Shown here in pieces: positions 1-8,217 of a DNA stretch of 64,000 nucleotides. Position 1 is the stretch's first letter, and every line of letters begins with the position of its first letter. The stretch comes from Streptococcus sp. Marseille-Q6470. GTDB taxonomy: Bacteria > Bacillota > Bacilli > Lactobacillales > Streptococcaceae. The stretch covers positions 62,001 to 126,000 of the forward strand of contig NZ_OX336385.1 of the NCBI RefSeq assembly GCF_946902905.1, in the 5' to 3' direction. The notes beneath the pieces were generated by a model that was not told the origin of the DNA, did not search any database, and was given only the letters and a program-made list of their open reading frames with translations. Both the position numbers and the translations under genes were made by a program.

Positions 1-1
1 T

Positions 2-136
2 TTACCAGGAGAGGGTGAAGCAGCGATTGCAGCTCGTGCTGGAATCTCTATTGCTCAACTGGAAGCCTTGAATCCTGGTCATATGTCTTCAGGAACTTGG
101 TTTGCAAATCCTGGTGATGTCCTTAAGACAAGATAG
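2..136 (+). CDS. LysM-domain protein, C-terminal fragment
   Basis: The last 44 codons of a gene that begins outside the window. The frame is open from base 2 to a TAG at 134-136. It reads like the second half of a LysM peptidoglycan-binding module: an [12 protein letters not shown] stretch followed by a Phe-Ala-Asn-Pro-Gly-Asp motif. A C-terminal LysM suggests a wall-associated protein, but everything upstream is missing, so its catalytic role cannot be stated. It ends 8 bases before the cmk start codon. Confidence 0.6.
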   Translation, partial: LPGEGEAAIAARAGISIAQLEALNPGHMSSGTWFANPGDVLKTR

Positions 137-144
137 GAGTGACA

Positions 145-816
145 ATGAAAACAATTCAGATTGCTATTGATGGACCAGCTTCAAGTGGTAAAAGTACAGT
201 AGCAAAGATCATTGCTAAGGACTTTGGCTATACTTATCTGGATACGGGCGCTATGTATCGCGCTGCGACTTATATGGCCTTGAAAAACCAAATAAGTCCA
301 GAAGAACCTTCTCAACTCCTTGAATTATTGGAGCAATATCCAATTAGCTTTGGACGTGCTGAAAATGGAGAGCAGCTTGTTTTCGTTGGAGATGTTGAGG
401 TGACAAATCCAATCCGAGAAAATGAAGTAACAAACGCTGTTTCTGCCTTTGCCGCTATTCCAGCTGTTCGAGAGAAACTGGTTGCCCTCCAGCAAGAGAT
501 TGCTAAACAAGGTGGTATTGTTATGGATGGGCGCGATATTGGTACTGTGGTCTTGCCTCAGGCTGAATTGAAGATTTTTCTAGTAGCATCTGTAGATGAG
601 CGTGCAGAGCGTCGTTACAAGGAAAATCTTTCAAAGGGAATTGAAACCGATTTGGAAACTTTGAAAGAAGAGATTGCTGCGCGTGATTATAAAGATAGTC
701 ATCGTGAAACTTCGCCCCTTAAACAAGCTGAAGATGCAATCTATTTGGATACAACAGGTCTTTCTATTCTAGAAGTTGTTGAAAAAATCAAATCAGAAGC
801 TCAAAAACGTTTATAA
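145..816 (+). CDS. cmk: Cytidylate kinase
   Basis: Cytosolic kinase that transfers phosphate from ATP to CMP and dCMP in pyrimidine nucleotide metabolism. The P-loop GPASSGKST lies at about residues 10-18, and the family signatures [10 protein letters not shown] and DGRDIGTVV follow. The length (223 aa) is normal for the family. I chose ATG 145 because AGGAG at 135-139 sits five bases before it; an in-frame GTG at 139 overlaps that Shine-Dalgarno site and is unlikely. It follows the LysM gene closely, probably in one transcript, and is followed by a strong hairpin terminator. Confidence 0.97.
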   Translation: MKTIQIAIDGPASSGKSTVAKIIAKDFGYTYLDTGAMYRAATYMALKNQISPEEPSQLLELLEQYPISFGRAENGEQLVFVGDVEVTNPIRENEVTNAVSAFAAIPAVREKLVALQQEIAKQGGIVMDGRDIGTVVLPQAELKIFLVASVDERAERRYKENLSKGIETDLETLKEEIAARDYKDSHRETSPLKQAEDAIYLDTTGLSILEVVEKIKSEAQKRL

Positions 817-824
817 GAAACTTT

Positions 825-858
825 AAAACGATTAACCAATTTTTGGTTAATCGTTTTT
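825..858 (+). terminator. Rho-independent terminator after cmk
   Basis: A 13-bp perfect stem, AAAACGATTAACC paired with GGTTAATCGTTTT, with a short T-rich loop and a T tail. It begins 9 bases past the cmk stop codon. Confidence 0.9.
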
Positions 859-867
859 TATCATGAT

Positions 868-896
868 TTGTCAAATAGTCTGTTTTAAGGTATAAT
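868..896 (+). promoter_or_regulatory. Sigma-A promoter for the PhnA-like gene
   Basis: TTGTCA (868-873) and TATAAT (891-896) are separated by 17 bases, just after the cmk terminator and about 60 bases before the next start codon. Confidence 0.8.
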
Positions 897-954
897 AGTT
901 GCTGTTAAAGAAAATTTGACATTCAAATAATCATAAATTTTTTAAGGAGATAAC

Positions 955-1293
955 ATGAATCATTTACCAAATTGCCCAAAATGTAATTCAGAATATGTAT
1001 ATGAAGATGGCGCACTTCTAGTTTGTCCAGAATGTGCTTACGAGTGGAATCCTGCTGAGCAAGCAGAAGCAGAAGAAGGCATTGTTGCCATCGATGCTAA
1101 TGGAAACAAACTAGCTGATGGAGATACAGTGACTTTGATCAAGGACCTTAAGGTCAAAGGTGCTCCTAAAGACCTCAAACAAGGAACTCGTGTGAAAAAC
1201 ATCCGTATTGTTGAAGGTGACCACAACATTGACTGTAAGATTGATGGTTTTGGCGCTATGAAACTTAAATCAGAATTTGTGAAGAAGATTTAA
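955..1293 (+). CDS. PhnA/YjdM-family zinc-ribbon protein
   Basis: A 112-aa protein with an N-terminal zinc ribbon: CPKC at residues 8-11 and CPEC at about 25-28, followed by a short conserved domain with repeated Asp-Gly and Val-Lys stretches. This is the PhnA (YjdM) family, named for its position in the E. coli phosphonate locus but not itself shown to cleave phosphonates. No other phosphonate gene is nearby, so the phosphonate label should not be taken as function. GGAG lies before the ATG, and its own sigma-A promoter is at 868-896. It is probably co-transcribed with the membrane protein two bases downstream. Confidence 0.85.
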   Translation: MNHLPNCPKCNSEYVYEDGALLVCPECAYEWNPAEQAEAEEGIVAIDANGNKLADGDTVTLIKDLKVKGAPKDLKQGTRVKNIRIVEGDHNIDCKIDGFGAMKLKSEFVKKI

Positions 1294-1295
1294 TC

Positions 1296-1928
1296 ATGAT
1301 TAAAAATGAAAAAGTAATATTTTATAGTCGTATCTTTTTATTCATAGTAGCCTTTACCGGTGTATACTTGGAGATCACCAAGCGTGGTGGTTTAGGGATG
1401 TTACTCTACTATACAGTCCTTTCTAACCTTTTGGTTGTACTCTTTATAGGATATCTTTTGATAAAGATGCGTAGTGGCGGTGATAGTTGGCAGAGTTCTG
1501 GTATTCTACGTCTCAAAGGTGGCGTCACTATGAGTATTATGATTACTTGTGTCATCTATCATTTCATGCTAGCTCCTTTGACGACAGATTTTTACCGTTT
1601 GGAAAATTTCCTTTGCCATTATATTGTCCCTCTCTGGTTTTTAGCAGATACAATTATTTTTGACAAGAGTCGCCAATATAAGTTGGTTGATCCCATGCTT
1701 TGGACTAGCCTTCCTTTGCTTTATATGATTTTTGCCCTCTTAAACGGTTTTGTTCTAAAGATGGATGTCCCTAATGCTAAGGATAGTCCCTTCCCTTATT
1801 TCTTTTTGAATGCTACCAAACATGGTTGGGGCTTTGTCTTTAAATGGGCAGCCACTATCTTTGTTGCCTACATGGTTTCAGGATATCTCTTTTATCTTGT
1901 GAAAAGCATTAAAAAATCAAAGAAATAA
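1296..1928 (+). CDS. Pr6Pr-family integral membrane protein
   Basis: A 210-aa protein made almost entirely of hydrophobic segments, about six transmembrane helices, ending in a lysine-rich cytoplasmic tail. Pattern and length fit the Pr6Pr (FAR-17a/AIG1-like) family; conserved features include the His in VIYHFMLAP and the tract NFLCHYIVPLWF. In eukaryotes relatives hydrolyse fatty-acid esters, but the bacterial members are uncharacterised, so no function is assigned. It starts two bases after the PhnA-like gene and ends in a terminator, making a two-gene unit. Confidence 0.75.
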   Translation: MIKNEKVIFYSRIFLFIVAFTGVYLEITKRGGLGMLLYYTVLSNLLVVLFIGYLLIKMRSGGDSWQSSGILRLKGGVTMSIMITCVIYHFMLAPLTTDFYRLENFLCHYIVPLWFLADTIIFDKSRQYKLVDPMLWTSLPLLYMIFALLNGFVLKMDVPNAKDSPFPYFFLNATKHGWGFVFKWAATIFVAYMVSGYLFYLVKSIKKSKK

Positions 1929-1956
1929 AATAGTACCCTATAGGGGTACTATTTTT
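1926..1956 (+). terminator. Terminator after the Pr6Pr gene
   Basis: Stem AAATAGTACCC paired with GGGTACTATTT, a short loop and a T run. It begins at the stop codon of the membrane protein. Confidence 0.88.
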
Positions 1957-1997
1957 GTTTGTGACAATTGTACCCGGACAAATGAACTTTTTTAATC

Positions 1998-2026
1998 TTG
2001 TGATGTAGTCATTTCTATTTTACAAT
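1998..2026 (+). promoter_or_regulatory. Promoter of pdxS-pdxT
   Basis: TTGTGA (1998-2003), 17 bases, TACAAT (2021-2026), 40 bases before the pdxS ATG. No pdxR-type regulator gene is adjacent, so how the pair is controlled is not visible. Confidence 0.65.
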
Positions 2027-2065
2027 AAAAGTGTAGCTACCAATAAAACAATTGAGGAAGAAGAA

Positions 2066-2941
2066 ATGACTGAAAATCGTTATGAACTAAATAAGAATTT
2101 GGCACAGATGCTCAAGGGCGGCGTTATCATGGATGTTCAAAATCCTGAGCAAGCAAGAATTGCAGAGGCTGCAGGTGCAGCAGCGGTAATGGCTTTGGAG
2201 CGAATCCCGGCTGATATTCGTGCAGCGGGTGGTGTATCTCGCATGAGTGATCCAAAGATGATTAAGGAAATCCAAGAAGCTGTTAGCATCCCTGTTATGG
2301 CGAAGGTTCGAATTGGTCATTTTGTTGAAGCACAGATCTTAGAAGCCATCGAGATTGACTATATCGATGAGAGCGAAGTTCTATCTCCAGCTGACGATCG
2401 TTTCCATGTGGACAAGAAAGAATTTCAAGTTCCTTTTGTTTGTGGTGCTAAAGACCTAGGAGAAGCCTTGCGCCGTATCGCTGAAGGAGCTTCTATGATC
2501 CGTACAAAAGGGGAACCAGGAACAGGAGACATCGTTCAGGCGGTTCGTCATATGCGTATGATGAATCAAGAAATCCGTCGCATTCAAAACCTCCGGGAGG
2601 ACGAGTTATATGTTGCTGCAAAAGAACTCCAAGTTCCGGTAGAATTAGTTCAATATGTCCACGAACATGGGAAATTGCCAGTTGTTAACTTTGCAGCTGG
2701 AGGTGTTGCAACACCAGCGGATGCTGCTCTTATGATGCAGCTTGGTGCAGAAGGCGTCTTTGTTGGCTCAGGGATTTTCAAATCAGGTGATCCTGTTAAA
2801 CGTGCCGCAGCAATTGTTAAGGCAGTTACAAACTATCAGAATCCTCAAATTCTGGCTCAAATCTCGGAAGACTTGGGAGAAGCCATGGTAGGTATCAATG
2901 AGAATGAAATCCAAATTCTCATGGCTGAGCGAGGAAAATAG
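2066..2941 (+). CDS. pdxS: Pyridoxal 5'-phosphate synthase, synthase subunit PdxS
   Basis: The lyase subunit of the DXP-independent vitamin B6 pathway. It builds PLP from ribose 5-phosphate, glyceraldehyde 3-phosphate and ammonia channelled from PdxT. It is 291 aa, normal for the family. The (beta/alpha)8 barrel shows the family motifs [14 protein letters not shown] near the N terminus, VMAKVRIGH with the sugar-binding lysine at about residue 80, and the lysine in [23 protein letters not shown] precedes the ATG. It is followed with no gap by pdxT (TAG then ATG), so the two subunits are translationally coupled. Confidence 0.97.
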   Translation: MTENRYELNKNLAQMLKGGVIMDVQNPEQARIAEAAGAAAVMALERIPADIRAAGGVSRMSDPKMIKEIQEAVSIPVMAKVRIGHFVEAQILEAIEIDYIDESEVLSPADDRFHVDKKEFQVPFVCGAKDLGEALRRIAEGASMIRTKGEPGTGDIVQAVRHMRMMNQEIRRIQNLREDELYVAAKELQVPVELVQYVHEHGKLPVVNFAAGGVATPADAALMMQLGAEGVFVGSGIFKSGDPVKRAAAIVKAVTNYQNPQILAQISEDLGEAMVGINENEIQILMAERGK

Positions 2942-3514
2942 ATGAAAATTGGAATCTTGGCCTTGCAAGGTGCCTTTGTGGAACATGAGAACGTGCTTGC
3001 CGAACTAGGAGTGGAAAGTGTTGAACTGCGAAATCTAGAAGATTTTCAGAAATATCAGAGCTCCTTATCCGGTTTGATTTTACCTGGAGGCGAGTCAACA
3101 ACCATGGGAAAACTCTTGCGAGATCAGCAGATGCTCATTCCTCTAAGAGAGGCTATTCTCAATGGTTTACCAGTCTTTGGAACTTGTGCGGGTTTAATTT
3201 TGCTAGCAAAACAAATCACTTCTCAAGAGGAAAGCCATCTAGCGACCATGGACATAGTAGTAGAACGCAATGCCTATGGACGTCAGCTAGGAAGCTTTTA
3301 TACAGAAGCTGACTGCAAGGGCATTGGTAAAATTCCAATGACCTTTATCCGTGGTCCAATTATCAGTAGTGTCGGTGAGGATGTTGAAGTTCTAGCAATC
3401 GTCAACGATCAAATCGTTGCTGCTCAAGAAAAGAATATGCTGGTAACCTCCTTTCATCCTGAATTGACAAATGATCTTCGCCTGCATCAGTACTTTATGA
3501 GTATGTGTAAATAA
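2942..3514 (+). CDS. pdxT: PLP synthase, glutaminase subunit PdxT
   Basis: Class I glutamine amidotransferase subunit that hydrolyses glutamine and passes ammonia to PdxS. It is 190 aa. The triad is visible: the nucleophile Cys at about residue 82 in [10 protein letters not shown] and the C-terminal His/Glu pair in SFHPEL. The GGES motif near residue 50 is also typical. Its start abuts the pdxS stop codon, and the unit ends in the terminator at 3513-3549. Confidence 0.97.
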   Translation: MKIGILALQGAFVEHENVLAELGVESVELRNLEDFQKYQSSLSGLILPGGESTTMGKLLRDQQMLIPLREAILNGLPVFGTCAGLILLAKQITSQEESHLATMDIVVERNAYGRQLGSFYTEADCKGIGKIPMTFIRGPIISSVGEDVEVLAIVNDQIVAAQEKNMLVTSFHPELTNDLRLHQYFMSMCK

Positions 3515-3549
3515 AAAAAGAGGTTGGGATTTTTCCCAACCTCTTTTTT
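3513..3549. terminator. Bidirectional terminator between pdxT and hlyIII
   Basis: A long stem, AGAGGTTGGGA paired with TCCCAACCTCT, flanked by an A run on the left and a T run on the right, so it can end transcripts from both strands. It overlaps the stop codon of the converging haemolysin III-like gene. Its arms resemble the ends of the repeat elements at 9128-9314 and 43965-44147. Confidence 0.88.
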
Positions 3550-4195
3550 ACATGTAATAAACAATAGCAATATATTGGAGAGCAGAGGCTGCTAGGATAA
3601 AGAGATGCCAAATCATATGGAAGTATGGTTTCTTTTTAGCGTAGAATCCAGCGCCAACTGTATAGCAAAGGCCACCTGATACCATAAGACTCCAAAACAT
3701 TGGACTTGTCTGACTGATGATTGCTGGTAAGATAGCTAATACAAGCCATCCCATGATGAGGTAGAGGATGAGACTGAATTTTTCATTGACCTTTTTGGCA
3801 AAGATTTTATAAAGAATACCGAAAATAGTTGTCCCCCACTGGATAGCGATAATGAGATAACCAAACCAGTTGTTCATCAAAGTTAAAACCACAGGAGTAT
3901 AAGATCCAGCGATTGCCACATAAATCATAGAATGGTCGATGATACGCAAGACATACTTATGAGTCGAACCATAAGCCATAGAATGATAAATGGTCGATGA
4001 AAGAAACATGAGAAAGAGGCTGATGACGAAGATGGAAACACCGATAGACGATAAGAAACCATGTGCCTCATAACTGTAAGTAGATGAAATAGGAAGTAGG
4101 ATGAGCATGATAAATGCTCCTACAGCATGGGTAACGCTGTTGGCAATTTCTTCTCCAAAACTAAGTCGTTTACTAAGTTTTAAGCTAGTATTCAT
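3548..4195 (-). CDS. Haemolysin III / PAQR-family membrane protein
   Basis: A 215-aa protein with seven predicted membrane helices. Family features of the YqfA/HlyIII branch of PAQR are present: Glu-Ile-Ala-Asn-Ser-Val-Thr-His near residue 20, SSTIYHS with a conserved His, DHSMIYVAIAGSYTP, and a C-terminal MIWHLFILAASALQY with a conserved His. These positions suggest a metal-dependent hydrolase fold as in adiponectin receptors; haemolytic activity is not established for most members. Its start overlaps the upstream DUF1836 gene by 11 bases, so the two form an operon. Confidence 0.9.
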   Translation of the reverse strand: MNTSLKLSKRLSFGEEIANSVTHAVGAFIMLILLPISSTYSYEAHGFLSSIGVSIFVISLFLMFLSSTIYHSMAYGSTHKYVLRIIDHSMIYVAIAGSYTPVVLTLMNNWFGYLIIAIQWGTTIFGILYKIFAKKVNEKFSLILYLIMGWLVLAILPAIISQTSPMFWSLMVSGGLCYTVGAGFYAKKKPYFHMIWHLFILAASALQYIAIVYYM

Positions 4196-4646
4196 TTGTT
4201 TCCTCCTCTTCGGTTTCTGAATAGACTAGTGCAAGTGTTTGATGATAGAGTTTGACCGTTTGGCAGCTTGCCTGGATAATGGGATTAGCTGGATCAATAT
4301 CTTCATTCATATAGTCCACAAAAGCATTGTAAAGTTCTTCTGAATTAGTGTCTGTGTGTAGGGTATTAAGGGTTTGAGCAATTTCTTGGATAGAAAAAAC
4401 AGACTTGAGAGTGGTAATAGCAATCAATCGTGCGATTTGTTTGCGTTGATATTTTTTCTTCTCAGGTTTACTGATATAACCGTGTTTGACATAGTTATTG
4501 ACCATAGAAGCTGTCAAACCTTTCTCCTTGTCAGGAGAAGCTGGAGGACAGATTTGATTGACATAGAGTAGAACCTGGTCCAGATAGAGATTGATACTTG
4601 GAATTTCTTCCCATTTTGGATAGGAAAAAGTGATTTTCATTTCCAA
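4185..4646 (-). CDS. DUF1836-family putative transcriptional regulator
   Basis: A 153-aa protein of the DUF1836 family. The segment around KGLTASMVNNYVKHGYISKPEKKKYQ looks like a MerR-like helix-turn-helix, and the family includes B. subtilis YkrK, reported as a regulator of htpX. The stop codon lies inside the downstream hlyIII start, a typical coupled overlap. A palindrome covers the promoter -10 (see 4656-4676), which suggests autoregulation. That it controls HlyIII is inference. Confidence 0.8.
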   Translation of the reverse strand: MEMKITFSYPKWEEIPSINLYLDQVLLYVNQICPPASPDKEKGLTASMVNNYVKHGYISKPEKKKYQRKQIARLIAITTLKSVFSIQEIAQTLNTLHTDTNSEELYNAFVDYMNEDIDPANPIIQASCQTVKLYHQTLALVYSETEEEETNEY

Positions 4647-4655
4647 CTCCTTTTT

Positions 4656-4676
4656 ATCTAGTTTTAATAACTAGAT
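4656..4676. promoter_or_regulatory. Palindrome over the DUF1836 promoter, candidate operator
   Basis: Perfect inverted repeat ATCTAGT, a 7-base spacer, then ACTAGAT. It overlaps the -10 box (4675-4680) and the expected start of transcription of the DUF1836-hlyIII operon. A repressor bound here would block initiation. Confidence 0.5.
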
Positions 4677-4703
4677 TATAAAACATTAGAAATAATAAGT
4701 CAA
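4675..4703 (-). promoter_or_regulatory. Promoter of the DUF1836-hlyIII operon
   Basis: On the minus strand TTGACT (4703-4698), 17 bases, TATAAT (4680-4675). An AAAAAGGAG ribosome-binding site follows before the ATG at 4646. Confidence 0.8.
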
Positions 4704-4714
4704 GTTTCAAGTGC

Positions 4715-4743
4715 TTGTAGAAAGAAATAATTTATGCTATGAT
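4715..4743 (+). promoter_or_regulatory. Promoter of the GNAT-ogt operon
   Basis: TTGTAG (4715-4720), 17 bases, TATGAT (4738-4743) with an extended TG one base before the -10. It is divergent from the DUF1836 promoter. Confidence 0.7.
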
Positions 4744-4774
4744 GAGAGGAAATAGTATGAAAAGAGGATAAATG

Positions 4775-5275
4775 ATGGAGATTCGCTTAGCCTTTCCAAA
4801 CGAAGTTGATGCAATTATGCAAGTGATTGAGGGAGCCAAGAAATGTTTGGCAGAAGCTGGTAGCACTCAGTGGCAAAACGGCTACCCAGATGCAGATACA
4901 ATTATTGAAGATATTATCTCTGGACAGGCTTACGTAGCGCTGGAAGAAGGAGAACTCTTAGCCTATGCAGCAGTGACTAAAAGCCCGGAAAAAGCTTATG
5001 AAGCAATTTATGATGGCAACTGGGAGGGAAATGAAGCAGAATACTTAGTATTTCACCGTATTGCTGTCGCTAGTGATGTGCAAGGGCAAGGTGTTGCCCA
5101 GACCTTCTTGGAAGGCTTGATTGAAGGCTTTGATTACTTGGATTTTCGTTCGGATACGCACGCTAAAAACAAAGCTATGCAGCATATCTTTGAAAAACTT
5201 GGCTTTAAACAGGTTGGTAAAGTTCCAGTAGACGGGGAACGCTTGGCCTATCAAAAATTAAAATCAAATGCCTAA
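4775..5275 (+). CDS. GNAT-family N-acetyltransferase
   Basis: A 166-aa Gcn5-related acetyltransferase. The acetyl-CoA binding motif is clear: RIAVASDVQGQGVAQTFLEG at about residues 93-112, with the Q/R-x-x-G-x-G/A pattern, followed by the motif B region ending in IFEKLGFKQVGK. The acceptor substrate cannot be told from sequence. Two ATGs stand in tandem at 4772 and 4775; the second is better spaced from the AGAGGA site. The last bases overlap the ogt start by 8, so they are coupled. Confidence 0.88.
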   Translation: MEIRLAFPNEVDAIMQVIEGAKKCLAEAGSTQWQNGYPDADTIIEDIISGQAYVALEEGELLAYAAVTKSPEKAYEAIYDGNWEGNEAEYLVFHRIAVASDVQGQGVAQTFLEGLIEGFDYLDFRSDTHAKNKAMQHIFEKLGFKQVGKVPVDGERLAYQKLKSNA

Positions 5276-5780
5276 GAAGTATGCAAAGATGCTGTACAAG
5301 TCACCGATTGGTCCCCTATCTCTGGTAGCAGATGACCGCTATCTGTTTGGGATATGGATAGAAGAAGAGAGCGATTTTGAGAAGGGATTATCTGAAAATG
5401 ATGTAACTCTTGTTGAAAGTCATCCCATTTTAAATCAAATTACTTCCTATTTAGAGACTTATTTTAAGAGGAAAAATCAAGACTTATCTGAGATGCCTTT
5501 AGCTCCTGTCGGTAGTGACTTTGAAAAAAGAGTCTGGAACTACTTGCGTGGCATTCCTTTTGGACAGACTGTTACCTATGGACAAATAGCTAAGGACTTG
5601 CAAGTAGCTTCTGCCCAAGCAATCGGAGGAGCAGTAGGGCGCAATCCCTGGTCTATTCTTGTCCCCTGTCACCGTGTGCTAGGTGCTGGAGGACGTCTGA
5701 CAGGCTATGCTTGGGGACTTGATAAGAAGGCTTGGCTCTTAAATCATGAAGGTGCAAGTTATCAAGAAAATAAAAAATAG
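5268..5780 (+). CDS. ogt: Methylated-DNA-protein-cysteine S-methyltransferase
   Basis: Suicide repair protein that removes the methyl group from O6-methylguanine. It is 170 aa. The acceptor motif PCHRV is present with Cys134, preceded by the recognition helix region YGQIAKDLQVASAQAIGGAV and followed by GRLTGYAWGLDKKAWLLNHE. The N-terminal region is the usual RNase H-like domain. It overlaps the acetyltransferase and lies 11 bases before the Spx/ArsC-like gene, suggesting one transcript of three genes. Confidence 0.95.
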   Translation: MPKKYAKMLYKSPIGPLSLVADDRYLFGIWIEEESDFEKGLSENDVTLVESHPILNQITSYLETYFKRKNQDLSEMPLAPVGSDFEKRVWNYLRGIPFGQTVTYGQIAKDLQVASAQAIGGAVGRNPWSILVPCHRVLGAGGRLTGYAWGLDKKAWLLNHEGASYQENKK

Positions 5781-5791
5781 AAAGAGAAAAT

Positions 5792-6148
5792 ATGTTAGAA
5801 TTTATCGAATATCCAAAATGTACAACTTGTAAAAAAGCTAAGAAAGAATTAGATCAACTTGGACTAGAATATAAAGACGTTCATATCGTTGAAGAGACTC
5901 CGAGTGAAAAGGTCATTTTAAATTGGCTCGAAACTTCGGGATTTGAATTGAAGCAATTTTTCAATACTAGTGGCATCAAATATCGTGAACTCGGATTGAA
6001 AGATAAGGTTGGAACATTGTCAAACAAAGAAGCAGCCAAACTCTTAGCTAGTGATGGTATGCTGTTAAAACGTCCGATACTAGTTGAAAATGGTCTTGTA
6101 AAACAAATTGGCTATCGTAAAACATACAATAACTTGGATTTGAATTAG
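5792..6148 (+). CDS. Spx/ArsC-family thioredoxin-fold protein
   Basis: A 118-aa protein of the arsenate reductase/Spx superfamily. It has a CxxC (C10-T-T-C13) at the end of the first strand and the family segments FNTSGIKYRELGLKDK and LLKRPILVENG. The pattern is nearer the YusI/YffB-like branch than to Spx itself. It is probably a thiol-disulfide or glutathione-linked reductase; arsenate as substrate is doubtful because no ars genes are near. GAGAAAAT precedes the ATG. It closes the GNAT-ogt unit. Confidence 0.85.
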   Translation: MLEFIEYPKCTTCKKAKKELDQLGLEYKDVHIVEETPSEKVILNWLETSGFELKQFFNTSGIKYRELGLKDKVGTLSNKEAAKLLASDGMLLKRPILVENGLVKQIGYRKTYNNLDLN

Positions 6149-6304
6149 TTTTTGTCTATCTCCTTGATAGATAAAATATATAACCTCCCACTTTTAAAGT
6201 ATGATAAACTAGAAGGTAGATAATGTACGATATGCCCGTAGCAAATATTTTATATTAGGGCAGAAGTATGATAGAATGAATCATTATCTTGAGAGGATGT
6301 TTCT

Positions 6305-7105
6305 ATGAATGTTACAACAATTTTAGCATCTGATTGGTATCAAAATTTGATGCAATATATCCCGGATGGCAAACTGTTTAGTTGGCGTTCGGTTTTTGAT
6401 GGGATTCCAAGAATTCTACAGCAATTACCTACAACATTGATGTTAACAGTATTTGGTGCCTTTTTTGGTATCATACTAGCCCTAGTCTTTGCGATTGTGA
6501 AAATCAATCGAGTTCGATTTATATACCCAGTACAAGCATTTTTTGTTAGTTTCTTAAAAGGAACCCCAATTTTAGTTCAACTGATGTTGACCTATTACGG
6601 GATTCCATTGGCTCTGAAAGCATTGAATCAACAATGGGGAACTTCTCTAAACATTAATGCTATCCCAGCAGCAACATTCGCGATTGTGGCCTTTGCTTTT
6701 AACGAAGCAGCCTATGCTAGCGAAACTCTCCGGGCGGCTATCCTTTCTGTCAATCCAGGTGAGATTGAAGCCGCTCGTAGTCTTGGTATGACACGTGCAC
6801 AAGTTTATCGTCGAGTCATTATTCCAAATGCAGCGGTAGTAGCGACTCCAACCTTGATTAACTCCTTGATTGGCTTGACCAAGGGAACTTCTCTAGCCTT
6901 TAGTGCAGGTGTTGTAGAAGTCTTTGCCCAAGCTCAGATTTTGGGTGGTGCAGACTATCGTTACTTTGAACGTTTTATCTCAGTTGCCCTTGTCTACTGG
7001 GTGGTAAATATCCTTATTGAAAATCTTGGCCGTTTCATTGAAAGAAAAATGGCTATTACAGCACCAGATAATGTTGAGACAGATATGAAAGGAGAGCTTC
7101 GCTAA
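6305..7105 (+). CDS. Amino-acid ABC transporter, permease
   Basis: Inner subunit of a polar amino-acid importer of the HisM/GlnP type, 266 aa with about five membrane helices. The PTLMLTVFGAFFGIILAL entry segment and the EAA loop EAARSLGMTRAQVYRRVIIPNA are diagnostic. No fused substrate-binding domain is present and no solute-binding protein gene is adjacent, so it must use one encoded elsewhere. From memory the pneumococcal equivalent has been linked to cystine uptake; that is inference here. Its stop codon shares a base with the ATPase start. Confidence 0.92.
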   Translation: MNVTTILASDWYQNLMQYIPDGKLFSWRSVFDGIPRILQQLPTTLMLTVFGAFFGIILALVFAIVKINRVRFIYPVQAFFVSFLKGTPILVQLMLTYYGIPLALKALNQQWGTSLNINAIPAATFAIVAFAFNEAAYASETLRAAILSVNPGEIEAARSLGMTRAQVYRRVIIPNAAVVATPTLINSLIGLTKGTSLAFSAGVVEVFAQAQILGGADYRYFERFISVALVYWVVNILIENLGRFIERKMAITAPDNVETDMKGELR

Positions 7106-7848
7106 TGATTAAAATTTCAAATTTAAGCAAATCCTTTTCAGGTCAAACCGTTTTAGACCATCTGAACTTAGATATTCAAAAAGGAGAAGTTGTTGCCTTA
7201 ATTGGTTCTTCAGGGGCTGGGAAATCAACCTTTCTACGTAGCCTAAACTATCTAGAAACTCCTGATAGCGGAAGTATTCAGATTGATGATTTCAAAGTTG
7301 ATTTTTCTCAAATTACTCAAGAAGAAATTCTAACTCTCCGTCGTAAATTATCGATGGTTTTCCAACAGTTTAATTTATTTGAGCGTAGAACAGCGTTAGA
7401 CAATGTTAAAGAAGGCTTGGTGGTAGTTAAAAAACTATCGGACGAAGAAGCGACTAAGATTGCAAAAGAAGAGTTGGCTAAGGTTGGGCTTTCTGATCGT
7501 GAACAGCATTATCCACGTCACTTGTCAGGTGGACAAAAACAACGGGTCGCAATAGCGCGTGCCTTAGCTATGAAACCAGATGTATTGCTCTTGGATGAAC
7601 CGACTTCAGCACTTGATCCAGAATTGGTTGGTGAGGTAGAAAGATCGATTGCCAATGCTGCAAAGTCAGGTCAAACCATGATTTTAGTTAGTCATGATAT
7701 GTCTTTTGTTGCTCAAGTTGCTGATAAGGTGTTATTCTTGGATAAAGGAAAGATTATTGAATCTGGAACACCGGATGAGATTATCAACCATCCGAAAGAA
7801 GAACGAACAAAAGAATTCTTTGCTAGTTACAAACGGACCTATATTTGA
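7105..7848 (+). CDS. Amino-acid ABC transporter, ATP-binding protein
   Basis: ATPase partner of the preceding permease, 247 aa. Walker A GSSGAGKST is at about residues 34-42, Q-loop FQQFNLF at 83-89, the LSGGQKQR signature near 138, Walker B VLLLDEPTSALDPE, and the H-loop His in LVSHDM. It starts at the last base of the permease gene (TAATG), so the pair is translationally coupled. The order permease-ATPase-DUF4059-trxB suggests a sulfur or thiol theme, but that rests on neighbourhood only. Confidence 0.95.
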   Translation: MIKISNLSKSFSGQTVLDHLNLDIQKGEVVALIGSSGAGKSTFLRSLNYLETPDSGSIQIDDFKVDFSQITQEEILTLRRKLSMVFQQFNLFERRTALDNVKEGLVVVKKLSDEEATKIAKEELAKVGLSDREQHYPRHLSGGQKQRVAIARALAMKPDVLLLDEPTSALDPELVGEVERSIANAAKSGQTMILVSHDMSFVAQVADKVLFLDKGKIIESGTPDEIINHPKEERTKEFFASYKRTYI

Positions 7849-7866
7849 TATAATAGAAGATAAGAA

Positions 7867-7899
7867 AAACTCAGTTGGCTAAGCTAACTGGGTTTGCTC
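7867..7899 (+). terminator. Hairpin after the ABC transporter genes
   Basis: A 13-bp stem with two wobble pairs, AAACTCAGTTGGC paired with GCTAACTGGGTTT, loop of three bases, followed by a weak T-containing tail. It may be a terminator or an attenuator; a possible TATAAT at 7849-7854 lies just before it. Confidence 0.5.
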
Positions 7900-7927
7900 T
7901 TTAAAAATAATAGAAATGAGAGAGAGC

Positions 7928-8152
7928 ATGCTAGTTCAGCTATTTGCTTTGTATTTAGAGAGTTTAGTTTTGACCATTTTATTAGTCTTGCTTGTCTTAG
8001 GGATTTGGATTGGTTTTAGAGCCCTGTCAGGTGTCGATAAAACTGCCAAGGAGCGTCAGGCCCACCTCTATGATATGATTATGATTGGAGTTTTAATAAT
8101 TCCAGTATTGTCTTTTGCAACCATGAGCATCTTGTTGGTTCTCAAGGCCTAA
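7928..8152 (+). CDS. DUF4059-family small membrane protein
   Basis: A 74-aa protein with two hydrophobic segments, residues about 7-29 and 50-72, separated by a charged loop SGVDKTAKERQAH. It matches the streptococcal DUF4059 family, whose function is unknown. I chose ATG 7928, which follows a GAGAGAG purine tract, rather than ATG 7916, which has no ribosome-binding site. It lies between an amino-acid ABC transporter and trxB; the role is not known. Confidence 0.75.
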   Translation: MLVQLFALYLESLVLTILLVLLVLGIWIGFRALSGVDKTAKERQAHLYDMIMIGVLIIPVLSFATMSILLVLKA

Positions 8153-8155
8153 TAG

Positions 8156-8184
8156 TTGTCAAATAAGGTTTTATCCGTTAGAAT
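8156..8184 (+). promoter_or_regulatory. Promoter of trxB
   Basis: TTGTCA (8156-8161), 17 bases, TAGAAT (8179-8184), 33 bases before the trxB ATG. Confidence 0.75.
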
Positions 8185-8217
8185 AAAAATAGTTACAACA
8201 AGAAAGAAGGAAATAGA

